A stretch of DNA of 64,000 nt from Pseudomonas kribbensis (GTDB lineage Bacteria; Pseudomonadota; Gammaproteobacteria; Pseudomonadales; Pseudomonadaceae). The DNA lies in contig NZ_CP029608.1 in the NCBI RefSeq assembly GCF_003352185.1, positions 4,030,001 to 4,094,000 of the forward strand. The letters are read 5' to 3'. The first letter of the stretch is position 1. Every line of letters starts with the position of its first letter. Of this stretch, positions 7,534 through 18,491 are shown one piece after another. The translations under genes and the position numbers were made by a program. The notes beneath the pieces were generated by a model. The model ran no database searches, had not been told where the DNA came from, and saw only the letters and a list, made by a program, of their open reading frames with translations.

Positions 7534-8925
7534 TCAACCCTTGTCGGCCTTGCCGGCGGCGGCAGCGAATTTCGCCAGGCGTACATCGAGATGCCGAGGT
7601 CGCCGCCCGTGATCCTCGGCGCGTTCCTTGCGGCGAATGGCGTTGCGCACCATCAGCGAGCCGAGATAACGGATCGGCTCCGGTGGAAAATAGCCCAGTG
7701 GTCCGTTGACCAGCGGCGAACGCGTCCACGGGTTGTCGAGGCCTTGCACCAGCGAAGCGAGAATCTGCCCGCCCATGTGGCACGGCCCGACACCGCTACC
7801 GGAATAACCGAAACCGTAGAACACATTGCCGCTGGCACTCATCTGGCCGAAAAACGGCAGGCCGGTGACCGAGCGATCCGACGGGCCGTTCCACGTTGCG
7901 TCGACTTTCACATCGGCGAAGGCCGGGAAGAAATCGTCGAGACTGCGCTTGAGCAACCCGGCGTAAGGCGATGGCTGATCGAACACCGGCAACATCCGTC
8001 CGCCATAAGCGAAGGTGTTGCCACCCTTGCCGAGCATGATCCGGCCGTCCGGGGTGTTGTGGTAGTAGTGCACGAAGATCCGCGAATCGAGCACGGTCAC
8101 GCCGCTGGTCAAACCGATTTCCTGCAACAGCTCCGGGCGCGGTTCGGTGATCAGCATGTCGCTGGAAACGATCGCCACGCTGCGCTCGAACTGTGGAAAA
8201 GCCCGGGCCATCCAGGCATTCATCGCCAGCACCACGCGGTCGGCGACTACGCTGCCGCTAGCCGTCTGAATGCGCGCCGGACGCCCTTCCTCCAATCCGG
8301 TCATCGCCGTGTTCTCGTGAATTTTTACGCCCAGTTGCAATGCGACTCGCCGCAGCCCACGCACCAGTTTGCCCGGCTGGACACTGGCGGCGGCCGGCGA
8401 AAACCAGCCTTCCAGATGCTTGTCCGAACCGGCCATTCGCTGCACGTCGGCAACGGGACGCTGGGTGAACGAGTTGATGCCGTTGCGCTCGAGCGCGGCA
8501 ATCACCGCATCGGTCGAGCCGCACTGCGCGCGGTTGGTGGCGGTGTAAAGCGTGCCGTCGAGGCGGTAATCGGCATCGACGCCGTACTGCTCGCAGAACT
8601 CGCCGATGGCGTGAATGCTGCGCTCGGACTCCTTGACCAGCCGCACCGCTTCTTCGACGCCGAACAGCCGCTCGAGGGTGAAATACTTCGCCGACCACGA
8701 CAGCGCACAACCGCCGTTGCGCCCACTGGCGCCGGCGCCGCAGATGTCGGCCTCGATCAGCAACACATCGAGTTCGGGGTTCTGTTGCTTGAGCATGATC
8801 GCCGTCCACAACCCGGTGTAACCACCACCGACGATGCACACGTCGGTGCGCACTTCGCCCTGCAGTGGCGGGCACGGTTCGGACGTATCGAGCTGCAAGG
8901 CCTGCTCCAGCCAAAACGGTCTCAT
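7534..8925 (-). CDS. FAD-dependent amino-acid-oxidase-type oxidoreductase of the AEP locus
   Basis: A 463-residue DAO-family enzyme. The N-terminal dinucleotide fold VCIVGGGYTGLWTAI is at about residues 28-42, then E-ADICGAGASGRNGG, and the C-terminal FAD contact GFGYSGSGVGP. This pattern is that of soluble flavin amine oxidases or dehydrogenases such as PuuB. The start is the second of two near ATGs because GGAG sits seven bases upstream of it. It follows the MFS gene by 71 bases on the same strand, beside a phnW/phnX locus. Related FAD oxidoreductases in phosphonate clusters have been reported to act on aminoethylphosphonate or its N-methyl derivative (PbfC/PbfD type, from memory). Such a substrate is plausible here but inferred only from context. 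Confidence 0.8.
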   Translation of the reverse strand: MRPFWLEQALQLDTSEPCPPLQGEVRTDVCIVGGGYTGLWTAIMLKQQNPELDVLLIEADICGAGASGRNGGCALSWSAKYFTLERLFGVEEAVRLVKESERSIHAIGEFCEQYGVDADYRLDGTLYTATNRAQCGSTDAVIAALERNGINSFTQRPVADVQRMAGSDKHLEGWFSPAAASVQPGKLVRGLRRVALQLGVKIHENTAMTGLEEGRPARIQTASGSVVADRVVLAMNAWMARAFPQFERSVAIVSSDMLITEPRPELLQEIGLTSGVTVLDSRIFVHYYHNTPDGRIMLGKGGNTFAYGGRMLPVFDQPSPYAGLLKRSLDDFFPAFADVKVDATWNGPSDRSVTGLPFFGQMSASGNVFYGFGYSGSGVGPCHMGGQILASLVQGLDNPWTRSPLVNGPLGYFPPEPIRYLGSLMVRNAIRRKERAEDHGRRPRHLDVRLAKFAAAAGKADKG

Positions 8926-8996
8926 GAACATTCTCCAGTCAATCGGCCACGGCACAGCCTGCCGCGAATGCCGCAGCAGGCCGCGAGGCAGGTTTT

Positions 8997-10322
8997 TCAG
9001 TTACGCAGGGGTTTGATGGTCAGGGCCCGATTGGGCACCGAGGCACGGGGTTCCATGACGCCGACCGGGCGGCTGTTCCAGTGTGGTATCAGCACCAGCG
9101 CCGAGAACAGCGCGCAACCGGCGAACACGATAAACACCGTCACCGAATCGAAGTAGCCGGGTAGCAAACCACCGAGCACCGCGCCGACCGAGCCGCAACC
9201 GTTGACGAATCCCGCCGCCGTGGCGCCGGCCTTGGCCTTGCCGAAGTCGATGGCGGCCGCACCGCTGATCATTGAGTCCGGGCCGTACAGGGTCAGGCCC
9301 ATCACGAACAGCAGCGCCACCACCAGTATCACGCTGCCGGTGTGCAAGGCGCCCATGAACAGCGCGAGGGTCACGGTCAGCGCCAGCAAGCTCAGGACGC
9401 AGGCCGGCATACGGCGGGCGCCGAACAACTTGTCCGAGGCCATGCCGATCATGATCGGGCCAAGCAGCCCGGCCAGTTCGAACGCAGTGGGAATGATCGC
9501 CGCCCCGACCTTGCCGACCGTGGGCATCTGTTCAAAGACGATCACCGGGCCCCACAGCAGAATCGCGTAACGCGCCGGTTTCAGCAGGAAATACGCCAGC
9601 CCGAGCACCAGCACCGTGCGGTTACGCAGAATTTCCTTTAGCGGTTCCCATACGCTGAGTTTGCTGTTGGCTTCGGCTTCTTCGGCACTGATGACCGGTT
9701 CCGGCTCCACGGCGGGCAGGCCGACATCTTCCGGTTTGTTGCGCTGAAAGATGAAGAACAACAGCGCCACCACGGCCACCACCGCCGCACTGGAAATGAA
9801 CGCCGCATGCCACGAACCGATCAGCGTGTAAGCCCACCAACCAGCAAACGGCGACGCCACCAGGCCGCCAAACGCGTAGCAGGAACTCCACAACCCGAGC
9901 ACTCGCCCGCGCTGTTCGGCGGGGAAGAAACTGCCGAGGTTCTTGCACAATCCCGACCAGCCGGTGGACTGCGCCAGGCCCTGAATCAGCATGCAGGTGG
10001 CGAAGATCGGCAGGGTTGCGAAGCTGCCCATCACCAGCGCGGCAGCGGCGGAAATCAGCAACCCGCCGAGCACCACGACCCGCGGGCCGAAGCGGTCGGC
10101 GAGCATGCCCCAGGTGAACTGGCCGATGGCGTAGGCCGCCAGATAAATCGCATCGAGGTTGGCCATGGCCATTTTGTCGAGCATGAAGGTGGGGTCTTCG
10201 GCGATGCCCAGTTTGGCCACCGAAAAGGCTTTGCGGGTGAAATAGAACGCGGCGTAAGCGAGCCAGGTGACAGCGAAGATCTGCATGCGCCAACGCGCAA
10301 TGGTGCCGATGTGCTTGTTCAT
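8997..10322 (-). CDS. MFS transporter, organophosphate:phosphate antiporter-like, likely phosphonate uptake
   Basis: This 441-residue inner-membrane protein has about 12 hydrophobic segments. The first section, WLAYAAFYFTRKAFSVAK, and the DRFGPR loop resemble GlpT/UhpT/UhpC-type organophosphate antiporters. A charged central loop (EPVISAEEAEAN, near residue 205) separates the two six-helix halves. The chosen ATG has GAGG about 11 bases upstream; the longer frame only adds intergenic sequence. Its position ahead of the FAD oxidoreductase and next to phnWX points to 2-aminoethylphosphonate as the substrate, and an MFS-type AEP permease (AepP) has been described in pseudomonads, as I recall. Sugar phosphates remain an alternative. 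Confidence 0.8.
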   Translation of the reverse strand: MNKHIGTIARWRMQIFAVTWLAYAAFYFTRKAFSVAKLGIAEDPTFMLDKMAMANLDAIYLAAYAIGQFTWGMLADRFGPRVVVLGGLLISAAAALVMGSFATLPIFATCMLIQGLAQSTGWSGLCKNLGSFFPAEQRGRVLGLWSSCYAFGGLVASPFAGWWAYTLIGSWHAAFISSAAVVAVVALLFFIFQRNKPEDVGLPAVEPEPVISAEEAEANSKLSVWEPLKEILRNRTVLVLGLAYFLLKPARYAILLWGPVIVFEQMPTVGKVGAAIIPTAFELAGLLGPIMIGMASDKLFGARRMPACVLSLLALTVTLALFMGALHTGSVILVVALLFVMGLTLYGPDSMISGAAAIDFGKAKAGATAAGFVNGCGSVGAVLGGLLPGYFDSVTVFIVFAGCALFSALVLIPHWNSRPVGVMEPRASVPNRALTIKPLRN

Positions 10323-10536
10323 TGTGGTTCTGACCTCAGGGTGTGAGTGTGCCGGCAGAATCGTTAAGTAAACGCCTGTGTTTTTTATTGTTGAGCACTG
10401 CGATATCACCCCGTCCCTTCGGCGATACCGGTCAGATGAGTCCTGCTGTTGCACGCACAGGCTCATGGCCAGCGTGGCTGCCCGACCGGGCAGTCAGCGT
10501 TGGCGTGAGCGGATCAAAGCAATTACTGTTTAATAA

Positions 10537-10551
10537 ATAAAATCGATTTAT
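10537..10551. promoter_or_regulatory. Candidate LysR-type operator between the divergent MFS and LysR genes
   Basis: The 15-base ATAAAATCGATTTAT is a near-perfect inverted repeat around TCGA and sits in AT-rich DNA. It lies about 60 bases before the LysR gene and about 215 before the MFS gene. LysR regulators bind such dyads between divergent promoters. No binding data are available; the call rests on symmetry and position. Confidence 0.45.
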
Positions 10552-10611
10552 CGTATTTCACACATAAGCTCAGCTTGTTACTGAACGCCATCTGTCAATG
10601 AGGAATCAGCG

Positions 10612-11484
10612 ATGTCGGTTTCCCACGCCCAGCTCAAAGCCTTTCACGCCGTGGCCGTGCACGGAAGCTTCACCAGGGCCGCCGAGCGGCTTTATCTGAC
10701 GCAACCGGCGATTTCCGACCAGGTGCGAAAGCTCGAAGAACGCTTCGGTGTGCTCCTGTTCCATCGCAACAAACGCTCGGTGCGCCTGACGGATCTGGGC
10801 GAGCGCCTCCTGGCAATCACCCAGCGCCTGTTCGTGGTCGAGGCCGAAGCCCAGGAGTTGTTGCAGGAATCCCAGGCCCTGCAGACCGGCAGCCTGATTC
10901 TGGCGGTGGACGCGCCGGTGCATGTGCTGCCGCAGATCGCCCGGTTCTGCGAACGCTATCCGGGGATCAGCGTGAAGATCGAGACCGGCAACACCGATGA
11001 ATCATTGTTCCGTCTGTTCAACTATCAGGCCGATCTGGCTCTGCTCGGGCGCGATGTCAGTGATGAACGCTTGCTGTGCGTGCCGTTGCGCAATGATCCG
11101 ATGGTGGCGTTCGTATCGCGTCATCATCCGTGGGCCGAGCGCGAATCGATCTGCCTGGCAGACCTGGATGACACGCCACTGGTGCTGCGCGAACACGGAT
11201 CGGTGACCCGCCAGACCCTGGAAGAGGAAATGGCCCGCGCCGGTTTCCGCATCCGCCCGGCGATCCAGGTCGAAGGCCGGGAAGCGGCGCGGGAAGCGGT
11301 GGTGGTGGGGATTGGCGTGGGCGTGGTGTCGGCGGCGGAGTTTGGCGCGGACTCACGGGTCTGCGCGCTGCCGATCACCGATTGCACCCGGCGGTTGACC
11401 GAGACACTGGTGTGCCTGCGTGAGCAGAGTTCACGGCGGGTGGTGGCAACGTTTCTCGAGATGGTGCGCGAAAGCCTGGTGTAG
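10612..11484 (+). CDS. LysR-type transcriptional regulator of the AEP transporter/oxidoreductase unit
   Basis: A 290-residue LTTR. The winged helix-turn-helix occupies residues about 4-63 (SFTRAAERLYLTQPAISDQVRKLE, motif intact). The remaining residues form the periplasmic-binding-type effector domain, with the usual LVLREHGSVTR and VGIGVGVVSAAEF regions. GAGGAATCAGCG precedes the ATG. It is transcribed away from the MFS-FAD oxidoreductase pair, the classical arrangement for a regulator controlling its divergent neighbours. It shares recognisable similarity with the second LTTR of the locus (same HTH and same VGVVS ending), so the two probably descend from one ancestor and may sense related phosphonates. 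Confidence 0.88.
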   Translation: MSVSHAQLKAFHAVAVHGSFTRAAERLYLTQPAISDQVRKLEERFGVLLFHRNKRSVRLTDLGERLLAITQRLFVVEAEAQELLQESQALQTGSLILAVDAPVHVLPQIARFCERYPGISVKIETGNTDESLFRLFNYQADLALLGRDVSDERLLCVPLRNDPMVAFVSRHHPWAERESICLADLDDTPLVLREHGSVTRQTLEEEMARAGFRIRPAIQVEGREAAREAVVVGIGVGVVSAAEFGADSRVCALPITDCTRRLTETLVCLREQSSRRVVATFLEMVRESLV

Positions 11485-11498
11485 TCAGTTCCGGCCTC

Positions 11499-11573
11499 AT
11501 CGCCAGCAGGCTGGCTCCCACAGGGGAGGTGTAATCGCCACAGATTCAGTGTGGGAGCCAGCCTGCTGGCGAT
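11499..11573. repeat. REPIN: two inverted REP units
   Basis: Two 24-base arms are exact reverse complements (11499-11522 and 11550-11573), separated by 27 bases. Each arm carries the internal palindrome GCCAGCAGGCTGGC followed or preceded by TCCCACA. This is the doublet form mobilised by RAYT transposases in Pseudomonas. It sits between the two convergent LysR genes and could act as a bidirectional transcript end. Confidence 0.85.
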
Positions 11574-11590
11574 TGGAGTCCACACGGATA

Positions 11591-12451
11591 TCAAGTGGGG
11601 GCCAATCCAAAAAACGCCTGAATCAACCGCAACTCCCGCCGCCGCTCCACGCAACCGATCATGTGCCGGTTCACCAACCCTTCTCCCGCGATGGGAATCG
11701 CGACGACACGGGGGTCGTGGCTGACCTCCACCGATGACACCACGCCAACCCCCAACTCAGCCGCCACCGCCTCCGTCACCGCCTCTCGGCTGTCCAGCTC
11801 CAGCAACACCCGTGGATTGACCGATGCCTGCGCACAGGCCTGATCGAAGGTGCGCCGGGTAATCGAACTCGGCTCGCGCAACACCATGATCACCTGATCC
11901 AGCTCCTTGAGCCTGACCTCGCCACTGCGAGTCGCCCAGGGATGCCCGGCCGGCACCAGTGCGCAGATCCGCGATTCGCTCAGGGCTTGCAAGTGCAGGC
12001 CCTTGCGCGGCTCGACTTCGGTCAGCACCGCCACGTCCGCGTGCTCGGACAACAACGCCGCCAGGGTTTCCTGAGCGTTACCCAAGCGCAAATTCACCGT
12101 GATCCCCGGATACCGCGCTCGCAGGCTGGCAAGCATCGGCATGACCATGTGCGGACCATCCGCCGCGACCTCCAGACGCCCCGTGAGCAACTGCCGATTG
12201 GCTTCCAACAGCGCCTGGGCCTCTTCGGCCATGCCGAACATCGCCCGGGTGATCGCCGCCAGTTTGGTGCCCTCCTCGGTCAGCTCGACCCGGCGCGCCG
12301 TCCGTCGCAACAGGGTGATCTGGTAGTGCTCCTCCAGCGCCTTGATGTGCCCTGTGACCGCCGGCTGGCTGATGAACAACCGCGCGGCGGCACGGGTGAA
12401 GCTGCCTTCCCGGGCCACGGCGTCGAAGGCGCGGAGCTGGAACAGGTTCAT
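11591..12451 (-). CDS. LysR-type regulator divergent from phnW
   Basis: The protein has 286 residues: an N-terminal HTH (SFTRAAARLFISQPAVTGHIKALE) and a substrate-binding-like effector domain. In that domain the motifs VIMVLREPSSITRRTF and ELGVGVVSSVEV match LTTRs attached to phosphonate utilisation loci. It is transcribed divergently from phnW with 113 bases between the start codons, so it most likely activates phnWX in response to AEP or phosphonoacetaldehyde. Together with the first LTTR it frames the REPIN. Confidence is high for the family and moderate for the target. Confidence 0.88.
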   Translation of the reverse strand: MNLFQLRAFDAVAREGSFTRAAARLFISQPAVTGHIKALEEHYQITLLRRTARRVELTEEGTKLAAITRAMFGMAEEAQALLEANRQLLTGRLEVAADGPHMVMPMLASLRARYPGITVNLRLGNAQETLAALLSEHADVAVLTEVEPRKGLHLQALSESRICALVPAGHPWATRSGEVRLKELDQVIMVLREPSSITRRTFDQACAQASVNPRVLLELDSREAVTEAVAAELGVGVVSSVEVSHDPRVVAIPIAGEGLVNRHMIGCVERRRELRLIQAFFGLAPT

Positions 12452-12564
12452 GAATAACCCTCACTGATGGCTGGCATAACAACAAACAATTTGATTGATG
12501 ATCCGCCGAATTGCAACGTATGCCCCGTAGCTTCATCCCACAGCGCTATCGCGAGGACACACGA

Positions 12565-13674
12565 ATGAGTACTGCCGCACCCATCCTGCTCACTCCCGGC
12601 CCGTTGACTACCTCGGCCCGCACCCGTCAGGCGATGATGGTCGACTGGGGTTCATGGGATGACCGCTTCAATCAACTGACCGCCAGCCTCTGCGAGCAAC
12701 TGCTGGCCATCATCAACGGCGCCGCCACTCACCACTGCGTACCTTTGCAGGGCAGCGGCACCTTCGCCGTCGAAGCTGCCATCGGCACCCTCGTCCCTCG
12801 CGATGGCAAGGTGCTGGTGCTGATCAACGGCGCCTACGGCAAGCGTCTGGCGAAGATTTGCGAAGTCCTCGGCCGCTCGTTCAGCACCTTTGAAACCGCT
12901 GAAGACGAACCGACCACCGCCGCCGACGTCGACCGCCTGCTGCGCGCCGACAACGACATCACCCACGTCGCGCTGATCCACTGCGAAACCAGCACCGGCA
13001 TCCTCAATCCTCTGCCGGAAATCGCCCAGGTCGTCGAACAGCACGGCAAACGCCTGATCATCGACGCCATGAGCTCCTTCGGCGCACTGCCGGTGGATGC
13101 GCAGAAAGTCCCGTTCGATGCCCTGATCGCCGCCTCCGGCAAATGCCTCGAAGGCGTACCGGGCATGGGCTTCGTGTTTGCCCGCAAGGAATCCCTGGCC
13201 GCAGCCGCCGGCAACTCCCATTCGCTGGCGATGGACCTGTTCGACCAGCACAGCTACATGAAGAAGACCGGCCAGTGGCGCTTCACCCCGCCGACCCACG
13301 TGGTCGCGGCGCTGCACGAAGCTCTCCTACAATACAACGAAGAAGGCGGCCTGCCGGCGCGGCATGCGCGCTACGCCGCCAACTGCCAGGCACTGATGGA
13401 AGAGATGGGCAAACTCGGCCTGCGCAGCTTCCTGCCCGCCGCGATTCAGGCGCCGATCATCGCCACCTTTCACGCACCGAAAGATCCGCGCTACCAGTTC
13501 AAGGACTTCTACGAACGGGTCAAGGCCAAGGGTTACATCCTCTACCCCGGCAAGCTGACTCAGGTCGAAACCTTCCGCGTCGGCTGCATCGGCCACGTTA
13601 CCCCTGCGCAGATGCGCGAAGCCGTCGCGGCCGTGGGCGAAGTGCTGCGCGAGATGGAAGTGCTCGACATCTGA
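12565..13674 (+). CDS. phnW: 2-aminoethylphosphonate--pyruvate transaminase PhnW
   Basis: PhnW moves the amino group of 2-aminoethylphosphonate to pyruvate, giving phosphonoacetaldehyde and alanine. The 369-residue protein matches the family length. The fold-type-I PLP signature is visible: [10 protein letters not shown] at the N-terminus, the DWGSWDDRF segment, [21 protein letters not shown] with the PLP-ring Asp, and the Schiff-base Lys193 in [11 protein letters not shown]. The start is the ATG preceded by GAGG at eight bases; an upstream in-frame ATG has no such site and would add 18 residues. phnX follows after 57 bases, so the two steps of AEP cleavage are co-transcribed, with a strong terminator behind phnX. 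Confidence 0.96.
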   Translation: MSTAAPILLTPGPLTTSARTRQAMMVDWGSWDDRFNQLTASLCEQLLAIINGAATHHCVPLQGSGTFAVEAAIGTLVPRDGKVLVLINGAYGKRLAKICEVLGRSFSTFETAEDEPTTAADVDRLLRADNDITHVALIHCETSTGILNPLPEIAQVVEQHGKRLIIDAMSSFGALPVDAQKVPFDALIAASGKCLEGVPGMGFVFARKESLAAAAGNSHSLAMDLFDQHSYMKKTGQWRFTPPTHVVAALHEALLQYNEEGGLPARHARYAANCQALMEEMGKLGLRSFLPAAIQAPIIATFHAPKDPRYQFKDFYERVKAKGYILYPGKLTQVETFRVGCIGHVTPAQMREAVAAVGEVLREMEVLDI

Positions 13675-13731
13675 TTCACCCGGCCCGCTCCCTCATTTGA
13701 ATTGCATTGCCAACACAGGATTCTGACCAGC

Positions 13732-14559
13732 ATGAACTACAACAACCCAACCCAGCTGCAAGCCGCCATCCTCGACTGGGCCGGCACCGTGGTCGATTTC
13801 GGCTCCTTCGCCCCGACCCAGATCTTCGTCGAAGCCTTCGCCGAATTCGATGTCCAGGTTTCCATCGAAGAAGCCCGGGGCCCGATGGGCATGGGCAAGT
13901 GGGATCACATCCGCACCCTGTGCGATCAGCCGCAAGTTGCCGAGCGTTATCGCAAGGCGTTCGGCCGCACCCCGACCGACGATGACGTGACCGCGATCTA
14001 CAACCGCTTCATGCCGCTGCAAATCGAAAAAATCGCCGAGCACTCGGCGCTGATTCCCGGCGCACTGGAGACCATCGCCAACCTGCGCCAGCAAGGGATC
14101 AAGATCGGTTCCTGCTCCGGTTATCCGAAGCAGGTGATGGACAAGGTCGTGGCACTGGCCGCCACCAACGGCTACATCGCCGACCACGTGGTAGCCACCG
14201 ACGAAGTGCCGAACGGCCGCCCATGGCCGGCCCAGGCCCTGGCCAACGTGATTGCGCTGGGCATCGACGATGTCGCCGCTTGCGTGAAGATCGACGACAC
14301 CGTGCCGGGGATTCTCGAAGGTCGTCGCGCCGGGATGTGGACCGTGGCGCTGATCTGCTCCGGCAACGCGCTGGGCCTGGATTACGAAGGCTACCGCGCC
14401 CTGGGCAGCGACGCCCTGGCCAGCGAACGCAAGCGTATCCACGCCCTGTTCGAAGGCTCGCGTCCGCACTACATGATCGACACCATCACCGACCTGCCGG
14501 AAGTGATCGCCGACATCAACAAGCGCCTGGCCAAGGGTGAGATGCCGCAAAGCAGCTGA
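13732..14559 (+). CDS. phnX: Phosphonoacetaldehyde hydrolase (phosphonatase) PhnX
   Basis: PhnX hydrolyses the C-P bond of phosphonoacetaldehyde to acetaldehyde and phosphate. It is a 275-residue HAD-superfamily enzyme with the phosphonatase signature: nucleophile Asp15 in [10 protein letters not shown] and the Schiff-base Lys56 in [13 protein letters not shown] motif II SCSGYP and the acidic motif KIDDTVPGI for Mg2+ are also present. All catalytic residues are present and length is normal. The ATG chosen removes a 10-residue extension without a ribosome binding site. With phnW it makes the two-step AEP degradation route and can supply P, N and C. Confidence 0.96.
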   Translation: MNYNNPTQLQAAILDWAGTVVDFGSFAPTQIFVEAFAEFDVQVSIEEARGPMGMGKWDHIRTLCDQPQVAERYRKAFGRTPTDDDVTAIYNRFMPLQIEKIAEHSALIPGALETIANLRQQGIKIGSCSGYPKQVMDKVVALAATNGYIADHVVATDEVPNGRPWPAQALANVIALGIDDVAACVKIDDTVPGILEGRRAGMWTVALICSGNALGLDYEGYRALGSDALASERKRIHALFEGSRPHYMIDTITDLPEVIADINKRLAKGEMPQSS

Positions 14560-14582
14560 TAACGCGGCCTGCAGCAAATAAA

Positions 14583-14618
14583 AACGCCAGTGTCTGCCCG
14601 ACACTGGCGTTTTTTTTG
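14583..14618 (+). terminator. Rho-independent terminator after phnX
   Basis: A 12-bp perfect stem (AACGCCAGTGTC / GACACTGGCGTT) with loop TGCCC is followed by a run of eight T. It closes the phnWX operon. Confidence 0.9.
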
Positions 14619-14748
14619 GGCAAACCCCTGATTTCGCGCAATGAAAGAGTTTTTAGACGCGGGCAATTCGGCCAAAGCGGATTACAGTTAAAGCATGCCG
14701 TCGCTCAAGAACGGCACGTTTCGACCCTGATCCGTGAGGAAATACCGT

Positions 14749-15303
14749 ATGCCGTGGACAAGTTCCGAATCACGCTACAGCACCGTGTCAGTCCTGTTGC
14801 ACTGGTTGATGCTGGTGTTGTTGGTGCTGGTGTATGCCAGCATGGAATTGCGAGGCATCTTTCCCAAGGGCAGTGGCGGCCGCTCGCTGATCCGCGAAGT
14901 GCATTACATGCTTGGCCTGACCGTGTTCGTGCTGGTGTGGTTTCGCCTGCTGGCCCGCAGCATCGGCCCGGCGCCGAAGATCTTCCCCGCCTCACCGCAG
15001 TGGCAGACCGCATTGGCCCGCCTGATGCACTGGGCGCTGTACCTGTTCATGATCGCCATGCCGATCCTGGGCTGGCTGATCACCAGCGCCGAGGGCCATC
15101 AAGTGATGTTCTACGGTTTTGACCTGCCGTTGCTGGTGCACGAGGACAAAGCCTTCGCCAAGCAGGTTGAACACTGGCACGTACTGATCGGGAACATCGG
15201 CTACTGGCTGATCGGCCTGCATGCGCTGGCCGGGCTGTATCACCACTACGTGGTGGGCGATAACACGCTGCTGCGGATGATGCCCAAGCGTAATCAGGGT
15301 TAG
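14749..15303 (+). CDS. Cytochrome b561 family protein
   Basis: A 184-residue four-helix membrane cytochrome of the bacterial b561 (CybB) type. Conserved heme-ligand histidines are visible in VLLHWLM (helix 1), REVHYMLGL (helix 2), LMHWALYLF (helix 3) and LIGLHALAGLYHHY (helix 4). Family members oxidise membrane quinol and, in E. coli CybB, act as superoxide:quinone oxidoreductase. The ATG is chosen over an upstream GTG because GAGGAA lies eight bases before it. It has its own upstream region behind the phnX terminator, and its stop overlaps the convergent PLP-enzyme gene by 4 bases. Confidence 0.9.
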   Translation: MPWTSSESRYSTVSVLLHWLMLVLLVLVYASMELRGIFPKGSGGRSLIREVHYMLGLTVFVLVWFRLLARSIGPAPKIFPASPQWQTALARLMHWALYLFMIAMPILGWLITSAEGHQVMFYGFDLPLLVHEDKAFAKQVEHWHVLIGNIGYWLIGLHALAGLYHHYVVGDNTLLRMMPKRNQG

Positions 15304-16208
15304 CCGTCGAATCCACGCCGGCCCTGCAAGCCGCCGGTGTGGATGAAGATCAGGCGCGTTCCGCTCTTGAAACGGCCCGCCTCGATTTGCTGTTTGAGCG
15401 CGAGCAAGGCCTTGCCTGTGTACAGCGGTTCGAGGGGAACGCCGCTGGCCTGTTCGGTCTGCGCGATAAATTCAAGCAACGGTGCATCGACTTTGGCGAA
15501 GCCGCCACGGCTGGCGTCGATCAGTTCGTAGCCGCCGATATCACCGACAATCGCCTCGACGTTGACCGCGGCGCCGTGATCGTCGGGCACGGCCATTGCG
15601 CCGTACACCAGGTGTTCACCCGCCTCCGCCAGCACCAGTCCCGCAAGAGTGGTGCCTGTGCCACAGGCCAGCCACCAGCCTTGATAGTCGTCCCAGCCGA
15701 GGGAGCCCAACTGAGCGCTGACCTGGTCCATCAAAGGCGCGCAACCCAGCGCACCGGGCAACCCGCCGCCACCTTCGGGCACCGGATGCAACGTCGGGTA
15801 TTGCGCCAGCCACGGCTGCCAGAATCCCGGTTCATGCCGCGCCCGATAACCGCCATAACCGAGCCAGTGCAACTGCATGCCGAACTCCTGCAGATCCCTG
15901 ACCGTCGGCGTGTCCTGCTGATGCCCGCGCAACAGACCGACCGTTGCGAACCCCAGCCGCTTGCCCGCCGCAGCCAATGCATGCAGATGATTGGAGTGCG
16001 CGCCGCCCAGGCTGATGATGCCTTCGGCACCCGCACGATCAGCGGCTTTCAGGTGTTCGACGAGTTTGAACCACTTGTTGCCGCTGATCAGCGGATCGAT
16101 CCGGTCCAGACGCAGGATCGCCACTTCAACGCCAGCGGCAGTGAGCCAGTCCAGATGAAGCGGTTCGAGGGGGGCTGGGGCCAGCCAGTCGGTGGGAGGC
16201 AGAAACAT
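15300..16208 (-). CDS. PLP-dependent D-cysteine desulfhydrase / ACC-deaminase-family enzyme
   Basis: This 302-residue fold-type-II PLP enzyme shows the family core: ISGNKWFKL with the PLP Lys (about residue 49), LGGAHSNHLHALAAAGKRLG, and a phosphate-binding CGTGTTLAG. D-cysteine desulfhydrases and 1-aminocyclopropane-1-carboxylate deaminases share this fold. True ACC deaminases are longer (about 338 residues), so desulfhydrase or an unassigned desulfhydrase-like role is more likely. Translation start is uncertain: the chosen ATG directly follows a stable hairpin, and an in-frame ATG 10 codons upstream is buried in the same hairpin. It lies downstream of fadH on the same strand, 41 bases apart. 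Confidence 0.8.
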   Translation of the reverse strand: MFLPPTDWLAPAPLEPLHLDWLTAAGVEVAILRLDRIDPLISGNKWFKLVEHLKAADRAGAEGIISLGGAHSNHLHALAAAGKRLGFATVGLLRGHQQDTPTVRDLQEFGMQLHWLGYGGYRARHEPGFWQPWLAQYPTLHPVPEGGGGLPGALGCAPLMDQVSAQLGSLGWDDYQGWWLACGTGTTLAGLVLAEAGEHLVYGAMAVPDDHGAAVNVEAIVGDIGGYELIDASRGGFAKVDAPLLEFIAQTEQASGVPLEPLYTGKALLALKQQIEAGRFKSGTRLIFIHTGGLQGRRGFDG

Positions 16209-16209
16209 G

Positions 16210-16239
16210 AATGCCGGCTCTGTAAAAAGAGCCGGCATT
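16210..16239 (-). other. Stable hairpin between fadH and the PLP-enzyme start codon
   Basis: Arms AATGCCGGCTC and GAGCCGGCATT form an 11-bp perfect stem with an eight-base loop. Read on the minus strand it begins 11 bases after the fadH stop and ends one base before the next gene's ATG. There is no T tract behind it, so it is a weak terminator candidate. It could instead hide the ribosome binding region of the downstream gene. Confidence 0.6.
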
Positions 16240-16249
16240 CTAGGGTGGA

Positions 16250-18307
<2,058 letters not shown>

Positions 18308-18491
18308 TCACGGAAAATGCGGGAGCTCTGCGTCCCCCGTCAGTCATGTTCGACAGCCTAAGAGTCGCATCGCTGTCACTCAATGACCGTAACTGACAAG
18401 TTATTGATCCAAATGCGCAGCGCCCCTTGGCAAGCGCAGGCGTGGGCCCTACCCTAGTCCCACACTCTGTACCCGGCTGTTGTTGGATTTC

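Noticed and set aside
15300..16208. Assignment as a true ACC deaminase (AcdS)
   Set aside because: At 302 residues it is shorter than AcdS (about 338 residues), and the surrounding genes give no support; the D-cysteine-desulfhydrase-like label is safer.
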